Of a DNA stretch of 27,646 nt, positions 23,419 through 27,646 are shown piece after piece. Below the pieces are notes generated by a model. That model was not told the origin of the DNA. It searched no databases and was given only the letters and a program-made list of their open reading frames with translations. This DNA comes from Burkholderia sp. (lineage in GTDB: Bacteria > Pseudomonadota > Gammaproteobacteria > Burkholderiales > Burkholderiaceae), in contig JASLEG010000271.1 of NCBI GenBank assembly GCA_030151225.1, positions 1 through 27,646 on the forward strand, in the 5' to 3' direction. The position numbers were made by a program, and so were the translations under genes. The first letter of the stretch is position 1, and every line of letters begins with the position of its first letter.

Positions 23419-24287
23419 GTCATGTCAGTGCGCATGTAGCGGCAAGGCCTAATGCATTTTGGCAGGCCTTGCGCAAAAACAGGCTTTCGTGGGTAGGCAT
23501 CGCGCTTCTGGTCCTGATCGTGGCTGCTGCGGTGCTTGCGCCCTGGCTGGCGCCGTACGATCCCCTTCAACAGCATATCGTCGACCGGCTTCAACCGCCG
23601 TCAGCTCGATTCTGGCTGGGTACGGATAGTTTCGGCCGCGACGTGCTTTCGCGCCTGATCTACGGTGCGCGTGTTTCGATGCTCGTGGGCTTTGCTGCAA
23701 TCCTGATTGCAATGAGCATCGGCTCCGCGCTAGGCATCGTCGCGGGATACGTCGGCGGGATCGTTGATCAGTTCATCATGGGTTTGGTCGACGTCCTGCT
23801 GTCCTTTCCTGCCTTGTTGCTGGGGCTGATGGTGGCAGCCATGTTGGGGGCCAGTCTCGAAAATCTGATAATTGCGATCGCAATCACCGAAATTGCGCCA
23901 TTCATCCGGATAGCGCGGGCACCTACCATCACGCTGAAGCAACGCGAATTCGTCGAGGCGGGTAGAGCGCTGGGTTTTGGGCCTCTCAGGTTGATGGGGG
24001 TGCACATTCTGCCCAACATGATGTCGGACGTGGTGGTACTCGGATCATTGTGGATGGCGACTGCGATTCGCACCGAAGCGGCGTTGAGCTTCATTGGTCT
24101 GGGAGTTCCTCCGCCCATTGCGACGTGGGGCAGCATGATTCAGGACGGATTCGACAATATCCTGGACGCCTGGTGGCTGACGGTCTTCCCAAGCCTTGCG
24201 ATTTTGCTGGCGGTACTGGCCTTGAATCTATTGGGTGACGCGTTGCGCGACGCAATCGATCCCAAGCTGCGCTCGGAGCGAGCATGA
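23415..24287 (+). CDS. ABC transporter permease, Opp/DppC type
   Basis: 290-aa second pore subunit. An N-terminal cytoplasmic stretch and first helix (LSWVGIALLVLIVAAAVLAP) precede the family block YDPLQQHIVDRLQPPSARFW and LGTDSFGRDVLSRLIYGARV. The EAA loop is REFVEAGRALGFGPLRLMGVH (about 175-195), and GVPPPIATWGSMIQDG is the conserved periplasmic loop before the last helix. It overlaps its neighbours by ATGA on both sides, so the transporter genes form a tightly coupled block. Confidence 0.94.
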   Translation: MSHVSAHVAARPNAFWQALRKNRLSWVGIALLVLIVAAAVLAPWLAPYDPLQQHIVDRLQPPSARFWLGTDSFGRDVLSRLIYGARVSMLVGFAAILIAMSIGSALGIVAGYVGGIVDQFIMGLVDVLLSFPALLLGLMVAAMLGASLENLIIAIAITEIAPFIRIARAPTITLKQREFVEAGRALGFGPLRLMGVHILPNMMSDVVVLGSLWMATAIRTEAALSFIGLGVPPPIATWGSMIQDGFDNILDAWWLTVFPSLAILLAVLALNLLGDALRDAIDPKLRSERA

Positions 24288-25291
24288 ATCTTCAAACCAC
24301 TTCTGAGGTTCCCGTGCTGGAACTGCGCGACTTACGCACCGAGTTCAGAGTTGGTGGCGCGTGGCATGCCGCCGCTCGAGACGTGTCACTCAAGGTTATG
24401 CGCAACGAGACGCTTGCTGTCGTTGGTGAATCGGGCAGTGGGAAGAGTGTGACCGCGCTCTCCGTCCTGCGTCTTTTGCCGGCAGCCGGTACCCGTCACG
24501 GGGGAGGGCAAATTCTTCTGGATGGGGAAGACCTCGCGCTCCTGTCGGAGAAGCAAATGACGAAGCTGCGCGGTGAAGCCATTGCCATGATCTTCCAGGA
24601 GCCGATGACTTCGCTGAATCCGACCATGACAGTGGGCGAACAGATAGCTGAGGCGATTGGTCAGCATCGGAAAATGTCGAGAAAGGAGGCGCGCCGAGCG
24701 GCACTTGAAGTGTTGGAGGAGGTGAAGATCCCCGCTGCTTCAGAGCGCTTCGATCACTATCCGCATCAGTTCTCGGGCGGGATGCGTCAGCGCGTGATGA
24801 TAGCGATGGCTCTGGCATGCAAACCCAAGGTGCTATTGGCAGACGAACCCACCACTGCATTGGATGTCACGATCCAGGCCCAGATCTTGAGCCTGTTATC
24901 GGAGCTGAAGACCGCGTACGGCATGGCAGTGGTCTTCATCACCCACAATCTGGGCGTGGTGGCGCAGATTGCGGACCGGGTAGCCGTCATGTACGCGGGA
25001 GAGGTGGTCGAAACTGCCGATGTTCATACGCTGTTCGCCAAACCCACGCATCCATATACGGTGGCGCTCCTGCGTGCGATGCCGCGGGTCGACACCGACA
25101 CCGAGAAACTTGAGCCTATCCCAGGTAGCGTGCCCGCCATCACGGCGATGCCCGAGGGCTGTGCGTTTGCGCCGAGATGCCCCCTGAAGGAAGCGCGCTG
25201 TGAGGCTGCACGGCCGAAACTCGTGAATATCGGCGACGAGCATCATGTGCGCTGCGTAGTGCGCGCGGAACTGTACGAGAGAACGGCATGA
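24284..25291 (+). CDS. ABC transporter ATPase, Opp/DppD type
   Basis: 335-aa ATPase. Walker A is GESGSGKS (48-55), Q-loop in MIFQEPMTSLNP, signature FSGGM (163-167), Walker B VLLADE (183-188) and switch His in FITHNLGV. The C-terminal oligopeptide/dipeptide extension contains the Cys-rich segment EGCAFAPRCPLKEARCEAA, which in DppD-type proteins binds an iron-sulfur cluster. It works as a heterodimer with the following ATPase. Start and stop both lie in ATGA overlaps. Confidence 0.95.
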   Translation: MNLQTTSEVPVLELRDLRTEFRVGGAWHAAARDVSLKVMRNETLAVVGESGSGKSVTALSVLRLLPAAGTRHGGGQILLDGEDLALLSEKQMTKLRGEAIAMIFQEPMTSLNPTMTVGEQIAEAIGQHRKMSRKEARRAALEVLEEVKIPAASERFDHYPHQFSGGMRQRVMIAMALACKPKVLLADEPTTALDVTIQAQILSLLSELKTAYGMAVVFITHNLGVVAQIADRVAVMYAGEVVETADVHTLFAKPTHPYTVALLRAMPRVDTDTEKLEPIPGSVPAITAMPEGCAFAPRCPLKEARCEAARPKLVNIGDEHHVRCVVRAELYERTA

Positions 25292-26280
25292 GTCATCTTC
25301 TGGAAGTGCGCAATCTGGTGAAGCGCTTTGAAAGCGGCGGTGGCTTGCTGAGCACACCGAAGCAAATCGTTCGCGCCGTGAACGACGTGTCTTTTTCTCT
25401 GGGCCGTGGCGAGGCACTCGGCCTTGTTGGGGAGTCTGGCTGCGGCAAGTCCACCGTGGCCAGAATGGTGCTGCGTTTGATCGAACCCGATGAAGGCAGC
25501 CTGCTTTTTGACGGGGTGGACATGCGAAAAGCCGCCGGCTCCGAGCTGCGTGCGTTGCGGCGCCGCGTTCAGATGGTGTTTCAGGACCCATACGCCTCGC
25601 TGAACCCGCGTCGGACGGTGCGACAGACGCTGGCCGAGCCGCTGGTCGTACACAGGCTCGGTAACGCGAACGAGATCTCCAGGAAAGTGGCCCGGGCCAT
25701 TGACGAAGTCGGATTGCCGCGCTCCGCACTTGATCGGTATCCGCACGAGTTCTCTGGTGGGCAGCGCCAGCGAATCGGTATTGCACGCGCATTGGTGCTG
25801 GATCCCGAGATCATTGTGGCGGATGAGCCGGTTTCGGCGCTGGACGTATCCGTTCAAGCACAAATTCTGCAATTGCTTGATCGTCTGAAGCGAGACCGGG
25901 GGCTGTCTTTTGTCTTTGTTTCCCATGATCTTGGGGTGATCCGCCATTTTTGCGACATGGTTTGCGTGATGTATCTGGGCCGTATCATCGAGCAGGGACC
26001 GACCGCACAGGTGTTGGACGATCCGAGACATCCATACAGCCGGGTGCTCCGGGATTGCTCTCCGGTACCGGACCCCGAGGCACGAATCCGGCTGTCGAAG
26101 ATTAGCGGAGAGATCCCGGCACCGACGAAGCTGCCTTCCGGCTGCACCTTTCATCCGCGTTGTGCCCGGTCGCAGCCCGAATGCGTGGCTCGGGTCCCAC
26201 CTTTTGAGGGGAATGGCTTGACGCGTGCGGTTGCCTGCTTTCATCCATTGGCAGAGGTCGCAGGTAGCGCAAACGCATAG
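25288..26280 (+). CDS. ABC transporter ATPase, Opp/DppF type
   Basis: 330-aa partner ATPase. Walker A GESGCGKS (48-55), Q-loop MVFQDPYASLNP, signature FSGGQ (155-159), Walker B IIVADE (175-180) and switch His in FVSHDLGV. The C-terminal extension carries LPSGCTFHPRCARSQPEC, the family Cys motif. The RFESGGGLLSTPKQIVRAVN insertion near the N-terminus is typical of OppF. Last gene of the coupled block; no T-tract terminator is visible after its stop and the porin gene begins 484 bp further on. Confidence 0.95.
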   Translation: MSHLLEVRNLVKRFESGGGLLSTPKQIVRAVNDVSFSLGRGEALGLVGESGCGKSTVARMVLRLIEPDEGSLLFDGVDMRKAAGSELRALRRRVQMVFQDPYASLNPRRTVRQTLAEPLVVHRLGNANEISRKVARAIDEVGLPRSALDRYPHEFSGGQRQRIGIARALVLDPEIIVADEPVSALDVSVQAQILQLLDRLKRDRGLSFVFVSHDLGVIRHFCDMVCVMYLGRIIEQGPTAQVLDDPRHPYSRVLRDCSPVPDPEARIRLSKISGEIPAPTKLPSGCTFHPRCARSQPECVARVPPFEGNGLTRAVACFHPLAEVAGSANA

Positions 26281-26446
26281 CGGGGCGCCAACTGAGCCTG
26301 GTTCGCTCCGACCGGGGAAATGGATCGGTTCCGATGATCGCCCGGACATAGTTTGCGTGTTGGCCAATCTTGGGAGCGGTTCCCCGAAGGAATCGACTCC
26401 CCGACTCGCGTAGCAGGAGACCACTGCAAGCGGCCTCTGGCTCGAG

Positions 26447-26467
26447 TATGCAATGACTATTGGCATA
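26447..26467. promoter_or_regulatory. Inverted repeat sharing a half-site with the LysR operator candidate
   Basis: TATGCAAT (26447-26454) and ATTGGCATA (26459-26467) form an inverted repeat with one extra base. TATGCAAT is the exact reverse complement of ATTGCATA at 17377-17384. It may be a second binding site that links porin expression to the LysR regulator. The half-site orientation relative to the centre is opposite to the first site, which weakens the case. Confidence 0.3.
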
Positions 26468-26708
26468 ACTAAGCAGTAAATGGACCAGTGTCAGAAGCTG
26501 AGCTCTGTCGAGTTCAACGGCATTTGCACGGCACGCGCTTACGGTCGAGATACCACCTTGTGCCGGCGCTTGGGCCGTACCGAGTCTGGAAAGATCATCG
26601 TTCGGGGTGCACTCGGCGGGTATCCCGTCGGTGGACGTGTACGTCGGGGCCGGTTGCCCGAAGAAGATTTCCAATGAGCGATCTCGGGCTTTGGGAATGG
26701 TGGCGGGG

Positions 26709-26738
26709 TTGTTGTCGTACGATTCTGATCAATAAAAT
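26709..26738 (+). promoter_or_regulatory. Possible sigma-70 promoter of the porin gene
   Basis: TTGTTG (26709-26714) and TAAAAT (26733-26738) with an 18-bp spacer, 26 bp before the porin start. An A/T-rich stretch surrounds the -10. Match is moderate; no other candidate is better placed. Confidence 0.4.
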
Positions 26739-26763
26739 TAGCAATCCTATATAAAGGACAATC

Positions 26764-27646
26764 GTGAAAAACAAGCTTAAGAATGGTTTGGGTGGCGCTG
26801 TGATCATCGCCCTGGGCACGTCAACCCTGGCGCACGCGCAAAGTACCGTCACCCTCTATGGAATTATCGATGAGGGTTTGACCATGAACACCAATAGTGG
26901 TGGCCATCATCAATATCTTGTTAATAGCGGCATCATGCAGGGGAGCCGTTGGGGCCTGCGCGGCTCCGAGGATCTGGGCGGTGGGCTGAAGACCATCTTC
27001 ACAATCGAAAGCGGCTTCGATGCAAGCACCGGAAAGTTGGGTCAGGGCGGGCTTGGGTTCGGCCGTCAAGCTTACGTTGGATTGTCGAGCAACTACGGCA
27101 CCGTCACTCTCGGCCGGCAGTACGATTCGGTCGTGGATTATCTGGGGCTTCTCGCGGTGGGTGACCAGTGGGCGACCTCAATCGGTGCGCACCCCGGTGA
27201 CATCGATAATTTCAACAATTCATACCGCACCAACAACGCGGTCAAGTACACGAGCCGAAAGTACAATGGTTTTACTTTCGGTGGCCTGTACAGCCTTGGC
27301 GGTGTGGCCGGAGACTATTCCCGAAACCAGGTCTGGTCGTTGGGCGCTCAATACGCCAATGGGCCCCTCAGCCTTGCCGCAGCCTACCTTGACGTGCGGA
27401 ATCCGAATGCCGGTTTCTTTGGAAACTCGAACTCCGGAACCATCAGTACCACCACGTCGAACGTCTCTTCCCCTGTCTACAGTGGATTCGGTTCCGCTCA
27501 CACCTATCAGGTCATTGGTGCAGGTGGTGCCTACACGGTAGGCGCGGCAACGATTGGTGCGACGTATTCCAATATCAAGTTCTCTCAACTCGGTTCGTCA
27601 TACGCGTCCGCATTTTCCGGTCAGAGCGCAACGTTCAACAATATCG
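26764..27646 (+). CDS. Gram-negative porin (OmpC-like, Burkholderia type), partial at right edge
   Basis: The first 294 codons of a 16-strand trimeric outer-membrane porin; family members are about 350-400 aa, so the C-terminal strands lie outside. A 25-residue signal peptide ends THLAHA-like at TLAHA, and the mature protein begins QSTVTLYGIIDEGL, the usual first strand. SRWGLRGSEDLGGGLKTIFT, GFDASTGKLGQGG and FGRQAYVGLSSNYGTVTLGR are the family's strand 2-4 blocks leading to the constriction loop. The start is a GTG with AAGGA (26754-26758) five nt upstream. It probably has its own promoter. Its place after the ABC genes suggests it gives the same substrate passage across the outer membrane, but porins of this family are common and often general. 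Confidence 0.92.
   Translation, partial: MKNKLKNGLGGAVIIALGTSTLAHAQSTVTLYGIIDEGLTMNTNSGGHHQYLVNSGIMQGSRWGLRGSEDLGGGLKTIFTIESGFDASTGKLGQGGLGFGRQAYVGLSSNYGTVTLGRQYDSVVDYLGLLAVGDQWATSIGAHPGDIDNFNNSYRTNNAVKYTSRKYNGFTFGGLYSLGGVAGDYSRNQVWSLGAQYANGPLSLAAAYLDVRNPNAGFFGNSNSGTISTTTSNVSSPVYSGFGSAHTYQVIGAGGAYTVGAATIGATYSNIKFSQLGSSYASAFSGQSATFNNI

Larger units (their letters stand above)
26281..26763 (+). other. 483-bp intergenic region before the porin
   Basis: No convincing gene is seen. A 65-codon plus-strand ORF (26480-26677) and a long minus-strand ORF (26102-26674) lack ribosome sites and recognisable sequence; the minus one mostly runs antisense to the ATPase gene. The region holds an inverted repeat sharing an 8-mer with the LysR site, and a possible porin promoter near its right end. 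Confidence 0.5.

Noticed and set aside
26102..26674. 190-codon minus-strand ORF covering the gap before the porin
   Set aside because: Mostly antisense to the last ATPase, no ribosome site and no recognisable sequence.
1..27646. CRISPR arrays, tRNA or rRNA genes
   Set aside because: No regularly spaced direct repeats, cloverleaf-like sequences or rRNA-like stretches were seen on either strand.

Overview
The window is high-GC, densely coded DNA. Its gene content (gabT/gabD with a MocR regulator, an EmrAB-type pump with a NodT-type outer-membrane lipoprotein, a Burkholderia-style 16-strand porin, IS5- and IS66-like sequences) points to a betaproteobacterium of the Burkholderiaceae, most likely Burkholderia sensu lato. 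Species cannot be decided from the sequence alone.

From 1 to about 14.1 kb the window looks like ordinary, very GC-rich chromosome. It begins with the GABA shunt on the minus strand: gabT, an intrinsic terminator, then gabD running off the left edge. A MocR/GabR-type regulator is divergent, with a perfect 9-bp inverted repeat between. Next come an EamA transporter (minus), selD (plus), a dmeR-dmeF cobalt/nickel efflux pair (plus) in which the regulator has a damaged 5' end, and a purine nucleoside permease-family lipoprotein. A complete tripartite pump operon follows on the minus strand (emrA-like, emrB-like, outer-membrane factor), with a divergent TetR regulator and a clear palindromic operator.

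From 14.15 to 16.35 kb is a scar. A LysR-family gene, already lacking its 3' part, is cut in two by a 1.83-kb insertion. The insertion has 45-bp imperfect terminal inverted repeats beginning GTA(A/T)GC and an imperfect 8-bp target duplication, which fits an IS66-type non-autonomous element. Joining the two LysR pieces across the insertion restores the reading frame. The insertion carries a glutathione S-transferase gene and an IS5-family transposase remnant with three internal deletions. No IS66 transposase is present.

From 16.4 kb to the end is a more A/T-rich block that reads as one functional unit: a LysR regulator divergent from a family-5 (Opp/Dpp/Nik/Cnt type) periplasmic binding protein; a three-subunit flavin/iron-sulfur dehydrogenase of the opine oxidase / D-hydroxyproline dehydrogenase / HcnABC class; a 61-codon ORF fitted between genes by ATGA overlaps at both ends; two permeases and two ATPases of the same transporter; and a porin cut by the right edge. 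The natural reading is outer-membrane entry, periplasmic capture, ABC import and cytoplasmic oxidation of an imported N-substituted amino acid (opine-like compound, D-amino acid or peptide derivative). The substrate is not known. This block is the best candidate in the window for an undescribed system.
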